Assembly (NCBI RefSeq): GCF_023502425.1
Contig: NZ_JAMFMA010000002.1
Coordinates: 992,001-1,056,000 of the forward strand
Length of the DNA: 64,000 nt
Source of the DNA: Flagellimonas spongiicola
GTDB taxonomy: Bacteria > Bacteroidota > Bacteroidia > Flavobacteriales > Flavobacteriaceae
Reading direction: 5' to 3'
The notes below the pieces were generated by a model, which ran no database searches, had not been told where the DNA came from, and was given only the letters and a program-made list of their open reading frames with translations. This document shows, piece after piece, positions 52,187 to 61,701 of the stretch. Within the stretch, counting starts at the first letter, position 1. Every line of letters starts with the position of its first letter. The position numbers and the translations under genes were made by a program.

Positions 52187-53752
52187 TTAGAGCTCACCTC
52201 TTCTATTTACCAGTTCCGCTTTGATTTCTCGAGCTCTCTTTTCGCTAAGACTGTATTTCCACATGACCCATATTGCCAAGGCTGCAGTAAATGACGGTAC
52301 AATGATATCAGCAATTCTTAAGCGATTCATTGTGTCCAAGGTTTGTTCTGATGCACCTGGGTCGAAGCCTACAATTTTTAGAATGACGCCCCCCAATACA
52401 AGAGCAATGGATTGCCCAATTTTAACCATCAACCAATAAATTGCACCAAAAGTACCTTCTTTTCTAGGCATACCATTTTCCAATTCGTCCAAGTCGCAGA
52501 CATCAGCAGTCATACTCATCATTAAGGTGAAAAGGCCACCCATACCGAAAGCGAAAAGTGGGATTGGAACAAAAATCAACCATGGGATTTCTGTGCCGGG
52601 CTCAATGCTGAACCAAGACATACCCACGCTTTCCAAAAATGGATTGATGGACTCAAATATTGAGCTTACCCCAGCGTTCATACTCTTGGCAAATCCGGTT
52701 TGGCTGAATTTATCGTTTAGCTCAGTGTCAAAACCCCACCATTTCAAAAGGTAACCTACAATGGATAGAGCGGTGGAAATGATAAACGCTTTACGTTTCC
52801 CCCATTTGTTTGCCATTCTTGAAATAATTGGAATCACCAAAAATGCAGTGATCATAGCATTGATGGTATTGAACCAGGCAGGCCAAGTACCAGCTAACTC
52901 ATAGCTTCCGCTATACATGTAAAAAACAATAATAAAAACACCAAAAGCTGCCACTAATTGAAAGCCATTAAAGACTAAAAATGTTGCGGCACATAGTTTC
53001 ATGAATGGTTTATTCTTGGAGACTTGTTTAATTCCAGCTAATAGTTCTTTCATGTTGGAGGAAAGCGTTTTAAAATTGATTTCTTTCCGATTCTCCATAT
53101 TGGCCGCATCGATACCTCTACAAAAAATAGCTGGCAGTATGCCAAATACAATACACATGGCACCTACAATTAGAGCCATTGTCCGAACCCCTTCTGTTTG
53201 CGTGTTGAACGTATTTGAATCAGGAATAATGACGTATAACCATGGAACGATCATCCATGCAATTTGACCCATGGTATTGGAAAATGCCATCAGACGAGTA
53301 CGTTCATTGTAATCAGGGGTCATTTCGTAACCTAAACCAACAAGTGGTGTGGCGAACATGGTATTACCAATCAGGAATAACAATTGAAGTACCATAACAT
53401 GCCAAATGATATAGGTTTGGGATGCATTGTCATCAATTTGCCACATGAGGAAGAAAAGTATCCCACTAACGATAGCACCCACAAAGATGTAGGGTCTCCT
53501 ACGTCCCCATTTCGATTTTGTATTGTCTGAGATGAATCCCATTATAGGGTCTGTTATGGAATCGAAAATCCTAGGCAATCCGCCTAAGAGACCTGCCCAA
53601 AGCGGGTCAACACCCCAAGCTGTTAACAAAAAAAACTGAATAAAAACACCTAATGTTCCGGGTAAGATGTTCAAAATAAAATGCCCAGCCCCAAAGGCCG
53701 CTTTTTGTCCTACGGGGACTCTGTCTTTTTTAATGGTTTTTACTTCTGACAT
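52187..53752 (-). CDS. GPH-family sugar/cation symporter
   Basis: 521 aa from MSEVKTIKKDRVPVGQ; an ATG 24 bp upstream is possible but overlaps the previous gene's end. Twelve or so spans; the family motif DPIMGFISDNTKSKWGRRRPYIFVG is near residue 65, with TADVCDLDELENGMPRKEGTFGAIYWLM near 420. GPH symporters import oligo- or disaccharides across the inner membrane with Na+ or H+. In this locus it would carry gluco-oligosaccharides. Confidence 0.92.
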   Translation of the reverse strand: MSEVKTIKKDRVPVGQKAAFGAGHFILNILPGTLGVFIQFFLLTAWGVDPLWAGLLGGLPRIFDSITDPIMGFISDNTKSKWGRRRPYIFVGAIVSGILFFLMWQIDDNASQTYIIWHVMVLQLLFLIGNTMFATPLVGLGYEMTPDYNERTRLMAFSNTMGQIAWMIVPWLYVIIPDSNTFNTQTEGVRTMALIVGAMCIVFGILPAIFCRGIDAANMENRKEINFKTLSSNMKELLAGIKQVSKNKPFMKLCAATFLVFNGFQLVAAFGVFIIVFYMYSGSYELAGTWPAWFNTINAMITAFLVIPIISRMANKWGKRKAFIISTALSIVGYLLKWWGFDTELNDKFSQTGFAKSMNAGVSSIFESINPFLESVGMSWFSIEPGTEIPWLIFVPIPLFAFGMGGLFTLMMSMTADVCDLDELENGMPRKEGTFGAIYWLMVKIGQSIALVLGGVILKIVGFDPGASEQTLDTMNRLRIADIIVPSFTAALAIWVMWKYSLSEKRAREIKAELVNRRGEL

Positions 53753-53762
53753 AATCGATGTT

Positions 53763-55262
53763 TTAGTTAGTTTCAATAGGGGGAATCACTATGGTTTGGA
53801 TAGCATGTTCACTTATGGTTATGTATTGGGATTTTTCTCCTAGGATCAATTCAAAATCTATTTTGGAATCTTGTTGATTCAATAAAACAACAGCAATGGT
53901 GCCATCTGGATTTTTTGCTGCCGTTACCTTTAGGTCGGTACTATTGTTCTCCCACCCAATTCGAATGGCATTGGGTCTAATGTATTTGCTGAAATGGGCG
54001 AGCGTATGGTAGAGTGGGGTAAAATAAACTTCATCTGCTTGAGGGTCAACTATAACAGGAGCTACGCACCAATTTTTAAACCAATTTGGGCCACCTTGTC
54101 GATCCAAGACCATGTTCCAATCTATCCAGCCATCTACCCAGTTGTTTAGGCAACCAATGATATCACCAGCATAGCGATACACAGGGACATATTTGGGATG
54201 CAGATGCTTGTCTTTTTCTGGAGCCCAATCCCAACCCCAATCCGTAGCTTCTTTAGACCAATACCAGTGGTCATCCTGCCATTTTGGAACTTCGGCATCC
54301 ACACAGGCTTCAGATTGAATAAGATGTTTATTGGGTGCCTTTTGATGCGCGTATTGCAATGCTTCAGGAAATACCTCAAAAGTGCTGGCGTACCAATGTA
54401 TAGCTGTTCCTGCATAATATTTTGATGTTTCTTCCGATGCATACATCACATCTACCCATTCGTTCAAGTGCTCACGATTTTGGTCATAACCCAGAATTTT
54501 GATATGCCCCTTTCCATCAGCTTCCAACCTTGGTCCTAAATGGTTTTCAACAAACCGGGTCATTTCTTCCGGGGTATAGTGCATGCTTTCCCAATTGTTG
54601 TCATTGCCTAAAGGTTCGTTTTCAACTGTGAATCCCCAAATATCAATTCCTTCAGCTTTGTAGGCATCTACATATTTTGAAAAGAATTTGGCCCAGGTAC
54701 CATAGTTTTCTGGTAAAAGCTTACCTCCGCGCCAGTCTTTATTGTCTTTCATCCAGGGCGGCGCAGTCCATGGAGAAGAAAGAAGTTTAAAACCATCTTC
54801 TGAAACCGATAGGGCCTCCTTGATCATTGGAATAAGATCTTCCTTGTCTTCTTCAATAGAGAAATGTTCCAATTCCAAGTCATCGATAACTGGAGCATAC
54901 GAGTAATTGCTTAGGGCAAAATCGCAAGAGTTCATATGGGTTCTGGTAAGCGAGTAGCGTGCCCCATTTGGTCCAAAATAAGCTTCTATGATTTTCTTCC
55001 GATTCGCTGCACCCAATTGATTCAGCAAATGGGCAGATGCCTCTGTGAATGAACCACCAAATCCTGTGATGGTCTGAAACTTTTCTTCAGGCTTTATTTG
55101 AATGGATCCTTGTTTCTTATTGTGGGCCCCAACTAATATTGTGGATAATTTATTACCCGACGCTGAGGTTTCAAGAACCTCAACTTTCAATTCTTTTGAG
55201 TCACATGAAGTCATTTGTGCCATTATTATCAGTGCCAATACCGTCCTGAGAAAAAGTTTCAT
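53763..55262 (-). CDS. GH30-family beta-glucanase lipoprotein
   Basis: 499 aa. Lipobox AQMTSC makes it a lipoprotein. GH30 features: TGFGGSFTEASAHLL near the start of the domain, acid/base Glu216 in FTVENEPLG, nucleophile Glu318 in IQSEACVD, and a C-terminal beta-domain. The subfamily with beta-1,6-glucanase or glucosylceramidase-like activity is likely (GH30_1 or _3), suited to debranching laminarin. It overlaps the region just upstream of the transporter gene and follows the GH17 lipoprotein by 7 bp. Confidence 0.92.
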   Translation of the reverse strand: MKLFLRTVLALIIMAQMTSCDSKELKVEVLETSASGNKLSTILVGAHNKKQGSIQIKPEEKFQTITGFGGSFTEASAHLLNQLGAANRKKIIEAYFGPNGARYSLTRTHMNSCDFALSNYSYAPVIDDLELEHFSIEEDKEDLIPMIKEALSVSEDGFKLLSSPWTAPPWMKDNKDWRGGKLLPENYGTWAKFFSKYVDAYKAEGIDIWGFTVENEPLGNDNNWESMHYTPEEMTRFVENHLGPRLEADGKGHIKILGYDQNREHLNEWVDVMYASEETSKYYAGTAIHWYASTFEVFPEALQYAHQKAPNKHLIQSEACVDAEVPKWQDDHWYWSKEATDWGWDWAPEKDKHLHPKYVPVYRYAGDIIGCLNNWVDGWIDWNMVLDRQGGPNWFKNWCVAPVIVDPQADEVYFTPLYHTLAHFSKYIRPNAIRIGWENNSTDLKVTAAKNPDGTIAVVLLNQQDSKIDFELILGEKSQYITISEHAIQTIVIPPIETN

Positions 55263-55269
55263 GATAGAA

Positions 55270-56562
55270 TTAATGTGTTACTGCTTGTTCACTTTTTAAA
55301 GGCGGGACAAGCACATCCTTCATTAAAGCTTCTTCATCCCCGTTATAAGTTTTAGTGATGGGGTTGCCATTTCTGGTCAATCCTTCAAAAACACCTTTAT
55401 CTACCATTTCCCATAAGGCATATTTGGCTTGACCATCCAAAGTGATCAAACCAAAATGATTCTCCGAACCCTGTTGGTTATGCGCGTCTTTCCATTTTTC
55501 GTTGAATGCTTCAAAATAGAAGCAAGAAATACCCGCTTTGTTGGTCCATTCCCTAAGATGTTTGTGATACAGTGCTTCCTTAAATTCATCCGTTGCACGT
55601 GAACCTTTTGGTCCGTATTGCCCGTTGGATACGGTTGCCCAGCCTGTTTCTCCAATATGAATGGGTTTATTTACCCCCAAACTCTTCATATAGTTGGTCA
55701 CGGAATCGTATTGTGACATGGCAAAGGCCTTTGATCTAAGCATGGCAGCCTCAATTTTTGCGATATCCGCCAATTGGGTTTCATCCTCGGGGACGCCCCA
55801 GAATTCCGGATTGTAATGTGTATTATGGTAAGCATAGGTGTGCATGGAAATATAGTCCACTGCCTTCACCAATTCCTCTAAATCTGGGGTGTGATATTCA
55901 GCATCGCCACCTCCCCATGAAGAAAAATCGTCTGAACTGGTGATCCATAATTCGCTTGGAAGTTTACCGTTCTCTTTCAAGTTTTGCAAGTGATTTACCC
56001 ACTTAAGGATTACACTTGGTTGGACATAATAACTTGTGGCCCATTTTACCATGGCCTCGTTCCCAACAGCTAGGATTTTAACGATATCGGGGTATGCATT
56101 GGCCAAGGCGGCTGCTCGGGCAATTTCCGCTTCGTTTTGTTCACTTTCCACATTATGATCGGGTTCTTTTCCAGTCCATGCATTTTTACAATCAATCCAA
56201 GCGCCCAGCATGACATACATTTCAAATTCCGGATTTTCATCTTTTAATTGACGGATTGCTAGCAGTAAATTGGAGGCTTGTTGCAATTGAACATTATACG
56301 TTCTAACGATTTTGATACCCATGGCGGATAAAATTTTCATATCATCTTTCAACTCTTCAAGCGTAGGTTGGATGTCTCGTGAGATCTCACGGTATCCACC
56401 ATATGATATTGCCAAATAATCCGGGTTTCCTAAAATATCCTTAGCTGTCACTTCTTTTTTAATTTGGGATTGAGGTTCTGAGATTTGACTTTTTTTCTCC
56501 TTACAGGAATGGCATATCAAAATAGCCATTAGCGGGAGAAGTGTTTTTGTTGTTAGTTTCAT
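55270..56562 (-). CDS. GH17-family lipoprotein, beta-1,3-glucan active
   Basis: 430 aa. Signal with lipobox ICHSC (Cys20). The GH17 core has YGGYREISRDIQPT, acid/base Glu169 in ILAVGNEAMVKW, and nucleophile Glu305 in HIGETGWATVSNG. It is longer than the cytoplasmic GH17 by an N-terminal linker. It should cut beta-1,3-glucan in the periplasm or at the outer membrane. It follows the phosphorylase by 16 bp. Confidence 0.92.
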   Translation of the reverse strand: MKLTTKTLLPLMAILICHSCKEKKSQISEPQSQIKKEVTAKDILGNPDYLAISYGGYREISRDIQPTLEELKDDMKILSAMGIKIVRTYNVQLQQASNLLLAIRQLKDENPEFEMYVMLGAWIDCKNAWTGKEPDHNVESEQNEAEIARAAALANAYPDIVKILAVGNEAMVKWATSYYVQPSVILKWVNHLQNLKENGKLPSELWITSSDDFSSWGGGDAEYHTPDLEELVKAVDYISMHTYAYHNTHYNPEFWGVPEDETQLADIAKIEAAMLRSKAFAMSQYDSVTNYMKSLGVNKPIHIGETGWATVSNGQYGPKGSRATDEFKEALYHKHLREWTNKAGISCFYFEAFNEKWKDAHNQQGSENHFGLITLDGQAKYALWEMVDKGVFEGLTRNGNPITKTYNGDEEALMKDVLVPPLKSEQAVTH

Positions 56563-56578
56563 AATACGGAATTTTCAT

Positions 56579-59500
56579 TCATCTCAATCTTGATTCATTT
56601 AAGTTGACGATTATATGATCTATCTTTCCTGTTCGTTGAAACAGTTGTTGGCTATTTTCTTTGTCCAGCCAGAGCGAATCGATAATTGAAGTGCCATTAT
56701 TCACATCGGCAATAACGAGATGTTCTTTGTCCGAAAGCGTGTAAATTATGGGCACTTGACAATAGGTGAAGCACAACGAATCCCCTTCCAATTGAAAAGT
56801 CTGCGGAACTGAATGGACATCCACATAATTGAAAGTGGTTGTTTGATTTAAAAATTCATTTCTTCTTAACAATCCTGGATTAAAGCATAGCCTTCCCTTG
56901 GCTACCTTGATCCCTAACTCTCCAAAACGACTTAAAATATCCTCCTTGACCTGGCCTGTCATGCCTGGCTGTTGAGCACCCTTGCCTGCTGGCGTGTGTG
57001 AGTAGGGATCCGTTGGAAAAGCGCCATACAATTCAGGGGATTTATGTACACCAATACCTTCATTGATTTCATAATAATGTTCCATCAAATGACCGATAAC
57101 TACCTCATTCGCTTCTTTATCAATGGCATCTGTGGTAACCTCCATTACCGCTAAAAGAAGCTTGGAAACCATATGCCAATAAATGGATCCTAAACCTTCA
57201 TATCCGTAAAAAGTACCTGAACGACCCGTAAATGCTTTATGGTTGAAAACAGCTTCAAATATTTCCAGAATCAAGGGTAATTCTTTTTTGGCTACATCCG
57301 AATAGGAGGAATTGGATAAGAGTTTTATAGCATTTTCCAAATCCGCGGCATTCTTAAAATCGCCATTGAAATGGTATTCACCATTGACATCTTTTTCTAT
57401 AATCTGAAGGTTTCCGTTCTTTTCTAACTCCAACAGTAATTGAGAACTGTTCATTTGTTCTTTACTGATGGTATTTTTGGTCATGAACGAAGGGAGCTCC
57501 TTGTTTGGATACAGTAAATAGCTGTATTGGTCTTCTCTGAATAAAGCACTTTGCTTAAGACCATTCAATACCTCTAGATTTTCCTCTGGTGAGAGGTAAC
57601 CGGAGCTTAAAACGGCTACTTGTCCCTCTAGCATTTCACTCAAATAGGAAATGGATGCACTCTTATTTTGGTGTACTGTCATTAGGTTATAGGCATGATA
57701 CATCCCATCTTTTCTCCTATTGGCCCGTATGGAGTGTTCCAAGAAGGCAAGCCCTGTATTTACCAGTTCAATGATTTCTTTGATGGATAAGGACTTTTTA
57801 TCACCAGAGAATGAATGTTGATATACGTCTTCTCTAAAGTTGCTACCAGCAGTACCTAAACCTTCAACAATTTTGAACCGATTTTCATCACTAATTTCCT
57901 GAGACAACAAATCAAGATTTGCTTTTAATGTAGAAGAGATTGCATGGAAAAATGTATCCAATTCTTCCGAAATGGAAACCTCATTGACTGATGTGGTGGA
58001 GAGCACCTTTTGTAAATAGTTTAAAAATCTACGCAAGTAGTACAAGGTCACCATAGACACTCCATTCCCAACTAATGCATTGTTGGCATCATTCCATTCG
58101 GGTCGTTGGGTATTCATCCAAATTCCACCCTCCGGTACAAAATTTGACAATTTGGAAAGGACAGTTGCCAGTATTTTTTCTAAAAAATTGGCTTTATGGA
58201 TTTCATTTTTCCGCGTGGTTAATAAGGCCCCATCGGCTCCAATTTTCTCCCGTCTTGATCGTATGTTTTTATCTGATTCATCATCGAATTCTATAGTGTC
58301 CTTTGGATTTTTGACGATATCCTCGAAGCTTTTTATTCTATACGGCACATTGGCGTAAACAAATAAATCTTGATCAAATAGACTTTCCAGTTTTCCAGGA
58401 TCATGGTCTGTGATGAACTCTAAGAATTTAAGGAGGTAAATGATTTGATGATCTCCCCAATAACCAATGTAGGACCAAGGGTCATCAGGTTCCACGATTT
58501 CCCAGTCAAAGCCATCCTTGGTCACACGATATGGATTGTAGCCGTCAAAGGTGGTGGCATTCAAGAATTTGTGGATCATGTTTTCAATAAACTCAGGGTA
58601 GGAATGTGCCAAAGCCTCCCAATTTTGAAAGATGTCCCGCCAGTTGCCCTCATAATCCAAAATTTTGGAACCATCGAGCTCACTTTTGGTATTAATGGAA
58701 AATCGATTCCATGGTCTACTTGGGTCTCCATGCCTACGGCTGAACTTCAACGGAAGGTACTCCAAACAGAGGCGAATAAAATCCTTGTCCTCACTTTTGG
58801 ATGTTACTGCTTTTAGTTGCGAAAGACTGAAGGTTTCTGGTAAATCAGTAAGGGTTTTTTGAGCATTTTCATGGACTTCTTTATTGGCTTTGGACAAATA
58901 ATCCAGAAAATCCCATTTTTCAATCTTGTAGCCATCATCGAATATGCCGCCTCGCATGATATTGAAGAGCGTATTGGAAAAATGTCTCGTATCCCTAAGG
59001 CTGTCCGTGGTCAATTGTAGCCCATCTGACGCTGCGGTCAGGCCAATCAATTTTTCTGTGCCTTTGATGATATCCGCTTCTACCTCGTCCAAAATTGCAG
59101 TTGGACTGGATAGCGAATGGGACATACGCGCAATTGCGGAATGATTTTGATTGACGTTTAATGCCATCATCCATTCTTGTGCCGAATTTGGCGCTAATGC
59201 TACTTCAGAATTCATGAAGTATGCTCCTTTTTCCGCCTTAATGTCCAATTCTTCCTTTACAACACCACTATTTCTAAATGCATTCAGTTGTAAAGATGAC
59301 AATAGGTATTTGGGTGAGGGTAATCCTGCAGACCAGGCAATATTGGCTTTTAGTGCTTCACTTGGTTCTGCCTTGTCCACAATTATTGCACTTAACGCAT
59401 AGATTCCAATACCAGAATTCTTGATTAGTTCACTACGCTTGTAGGCATCCACTAGGTTACTTTGTCTATTTTGAAGGTCACTACCAACACCATAAGGAAG

Positions 59501-60058
59501 CACGTTTTGGACACCATCCAGTAAATTGACCTTGATCTTCTTGTTTGAGAGATTCCCTAAGCTTGATTTACGTACAAAACCAAAGATGTCACTCGAATTC
59601 CATTGGTATTGAAACTTTAGTTCCAGATCGTGGTTGATTTCTTCAAATAGTATTTTGTTTCCGTAAACACTTTTATAAAGATTTCTACTGATGTTATATC
59701 TACCTTTATTCATTTCTGAAAAAGGCTCCCATACCATCCGTGCTTCACCAGTGGTTATGGAAAAAATACTTTTGCAACCCGTAATTTCTGCAGCTTCCGT
59801 AATCTTGTCGTCTGTGTAATATGGAAAAAGGGCGTATTCGGCATTCTTTCTTCCTGCAGTCAATCCACCGTTACTGGATATGAACATCCAATGATCCGAA
59901 TCGCTTACGATACTCATGAAAAATGGCCGTAGCGAATCGCTGTTGGAGATTTTAAAGAATTTTTCGTTGCCTATTTGAATTTGTTCCATGCTTTTGTTGG
60001 TATTCACTTCTTTGGTTTCCTTTAATAATGTAGGTTCACTCGTCATTTTAAAATTCAA
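56579..60058 (-). CDS. GH94-related beta-1,3-glucan phosphorylase (GH149/GH161 type)
   Basis: 1159 aa, no signal peptide, so cytoplasmic. The N-terminal beta-sandwich has SNGGLTAGRKNAEYALFPYYT, and the (alpha/alpha)6 domain has catalytic Asp657 in RPEWNDANNALVGNG (the WND motif of GH94-like phosphorylases), then a C-terminal domain near HSVPQTF. The length and order match large beta-1,3-oligoglucan phosphorylases of GH149 or GH161 rather than cellobiose phosphorylase (about 800 aa). It would release glucose 1-phosphate from imported laminari-oligosaccharides. Assignment between GH149 and GH161 needs a search; context with GH17 and GH30 supports either. Confidence 0.85.
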   Translation of the reverse strand: MNFKMTSEPTLLKETKEVNTNKSMEQIQIGNEKFFKISNSDSLRPFFMSIVSDSDHWMFISSNGGLTAGRKNAEYALFPYYTDDKITEAAEITGCKSIFSITTGEARMVWEPFSEMNKGRYNISRNLYKSVYGNKILFEEINHDLELKFQYQWNSSDIFGFVRKSSLGNLSNKKIKVNLLDGVQNVLPYGVGSDLQNRQSNLVDAYKRSELIKNSGIGIYALSAIIVDKAEPSEALKANIAWSAGLPSPKYLLSSLQLNAFRNSGVVKEELDIKAEKGAYFMNSEVALAPNSAQEWMMALNVNQNHSAIARMSHSLSSPTAILDEVEADIIKGTEKLIGLTAASDGLQLTTDSLRDTRHFSNTLFNIMRGGIFDDGYKIEKWDFLDYLSKANKEVHENAQKTLTDLPETFSLSQLKAVTSKSEDKDFIRLCLEYLPLKFSRRHGDPSRPWNRFSINTKSELDGSKILDYEGNWRDIFQNWEALAHSYPEFIENMIHKFLNATTFDGYNPYRVTKDGFDWEIVEPDDPWSYIGYWGDHQIIYLLKFLEFITDHDPGKLESLFDQDLFVYANVPYRIKSFEDIVKNPKDTIEFDDESDKNIRSRREKIGADGALLTTRKNEIHKANFLEKILATVLSKLSNFVPEGGIWMNTQRPEWNDANNALVGNGVSMVTLYYLRRFLNYLQKVLSTTSVNEVSISEELDTFFHAISSTLKANLDLLSQEISDENRFKIVEGLGTAGSNFREDVYQHSFSGDKKSLSIKEIIELVNTGLAFLEHSIRANRRKDGMYHAYNLMTVHQNKSASISYLSEMLEGQVAVLSSGYLSPEENLEVLNGLKQSALFREDQYSYLLYPNKELPSFMTKNTISKEQMNSSQLLLELEKNGNLQIIEKDVNGEYHFNGDFKNAADLENAIKLLSNSSYSDVAKKELPLILEIFEAVFNHKAFTGRSGTFYGYEGLGSIYWHMVSKLLLAVMEVTTDAIDKEANEVVIGHLMEHYYEINEGIGVHKSPELYGAFPTDPYSHTPAGKGAQQPGMTGQVKEDILSRFGELGIKVAKGRLCFNPGLLRRNEFLNQTTTFNYVDVHSVPQTFQLEGDSLCFTYCQVPIIYTLSDKEHLVIADVNNGTSIIDSLWLDKENSQQLFQRTGKIDHIIVNLNESRLR

Positions 60059-60064
60059 TCCGAA

Positions 60065-61579
60065 TTAGGTTCTTATTAATAAATCTTCGACTTCCTCTAA
60101 CGTCTTGCCTTTTGTTTCGACTACAAAACGATAAACAAACAACAGTGCTATAAAGGAAAAAATCGCGTAGATGGCAAATGTCCATGTTGGTCCTAAATTG
60201 GTAAGTTCCCACGGAAAAACTTGGGTAACGGAAAAGCTTACCAGAGAATTGAAAAAACCAACAACAGATATTGCAATGCCCTTAATTTTATTTGGGAATA
60301 TCTCAGAAATAAGCGTCCACATCACAGGACCCAATGATATGGCGAATGCTGCCACATACAACAATATGGCCACTAAAACCAAACTTGCATTTATACTAAT
60401 GAAGTTGGTCACATGGCTGCGTTTGAACTCCATGAACTGGTCGTCCCTTAATTTGGGTTTAACCGCTTCAAACAGTGCAGTTTGGTTGTCATATGTATTT
60501 CCTCGTAATTCCGTAAGTGTTGTAAATATTTGATAGTCATCAACTTTGCGCAATGATGATTCGTCAAACTCATATTTAGCGCTATTAAATGCAAGGGCAG
60601 CCATTACCAATGCTATTGTCATTACCGAAGAACCAATCAATAGCAAAGGTTTTCTGCCCAATCGATCTATCAACCAAATGGCGACCAAAGTGAAAATCAA
60701 ATTGGTTAGGCCTACTACAATGGCCTGTAAGAATGACGAATCTGTACTTCCACCTGCTTGTTCAAAAATGGTTGGCGCATAGTAGAAAATAGCATTGATA
60801 CCCGTAATCTGTTGAAAGAATGCGATTCCCAAAGCTATGATCATTATTGTGGCGTACTTGCTTTTGAATAGATCTCTTAACCTCCCCTTTTTCTCTTTTT
60901 TGGCCAATCCACGTTGGATTTCATTTACGGTAATTTCCGCATATTCCTCACCACCGATTTTTTGTAAAATCTTTCGGGCCAATTTGACCTTGTTCAATTT
61001 TTGAATCAACCATCTCGGACTTTTGGGAACAGTGAATAGCGCTATAAAATACACCACTGCTGGAATCGCTTCCACACCTAACATCCAACGCCAGCTTTGA
61101 TCACCATAATCGACCAAAAAATAATTGGAAAAATAGGCTACTGAAATACCTATCACAATGTTTAACTGGTTGAAAGAAACCAAGCTGCCCCTTAATCTGG
61201 GCGGTGCAATTTCTGCAATGTAAATAGGAGCGATCAATATGGCACCGCCAATACCGACACCACCAATGATCCGAGCAATGATAAATTCTGTATAATTTGT
61301 TGCCATGGCGGACCAGCTGGCCGAAATGGCAAATAATGCGGCAACAACAATTAGTACGTTTTTACGGCCAAATCTGTCCGCTAAAGGTCCAGCAACAAGG
61401 TTACCGGCCATGGCGCCAAAGATGACACATCCGACTGCAAAGCCGAGCATGGCATCAGTCATCTCAAAATATGTGGTTATACCTTTAATGGCACCTGAGA
61501 TAACTGCACTGTCAAATCCAAGAAGAAAACCGCCCAGAGCTACAATCAGACTGATTAGCACCGTATAGGATTTGTTCAT
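60065..61579 (-). CDS. Sugar porter (MFS, XylE/GLUT-like)
   Basis: 504 aa from MNKSYTVLISLIVALGG; an ATG nine codons upstream is in frame. Twelve spans; signatures GPLADRFGRKNVLI, PIYIAEIAPPRLRGSLVSFNQL, PKSPRWLIQK, and VVETKGKTLEEVEDLL at the C-terminus. One unusual insert of about 60 residues lies between spans 9 and 10 (DEFDESSLRKVDDYQI onward). It imports a monosaccharide, presumably glucose, with H+. It follows the surface protein gene by about 120 bp and precedes the phosphorylase by 6 bp. Confidence 0.94.
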   Translation of the reverse strand: MNKSYTVLISLIVALGGFLLGFDSAVISGAIKGITTYFEMTDAMLGFAVGCVIFGAMAGNLVAGPLADRFGRKNVLIVVAALFAISASWSAMATNYTEFIIARIIGGVGIGGAILIAPIYIAEIAPPRLRGSLVSFNQLNIVIGISVAYFSNYFLVDYGDQSWRWMLGVEAIPAVVYFIALFTVPKSPRWLIQKLNKVKLARKILQKIGGEEYAEITVNEIQRGLAKKEKKGRLRDLFKSKYATIMIIALGIAFFQQITGINAIFYYAPTIFEQAGGSTDSSFLQAIVVGLTNLIFTLVAIWLIDRLGRKPLLLIGSSVMTIALVMAALAFNSAKYEFDESSLRKVDDYQIFTTLTELRGNTYDNQTALFEAVKPKLRDDQFMEFKRSHVTNFISINASLVLVAILLYVAAFAISLGPVMWTLISEIFPNKIKGIAISVVGFFNSLVSFSVTQVFPWELTNLGPTWTFAIYAIFSFIALLFVYRFVVETKGKTLEEVEDLLIRT

Positions 61580-61701
61580 TTGTAGTATTTGGTCAGTTTG
61601 TTGCATTTATGCAATGGTTTTAATTTTGTTTGATTTAGTTGGAATAGGCCGAACCCTAATAGCCCGACCTATCCAACATCCCAATAAATAATTCTTCGTT
61701 G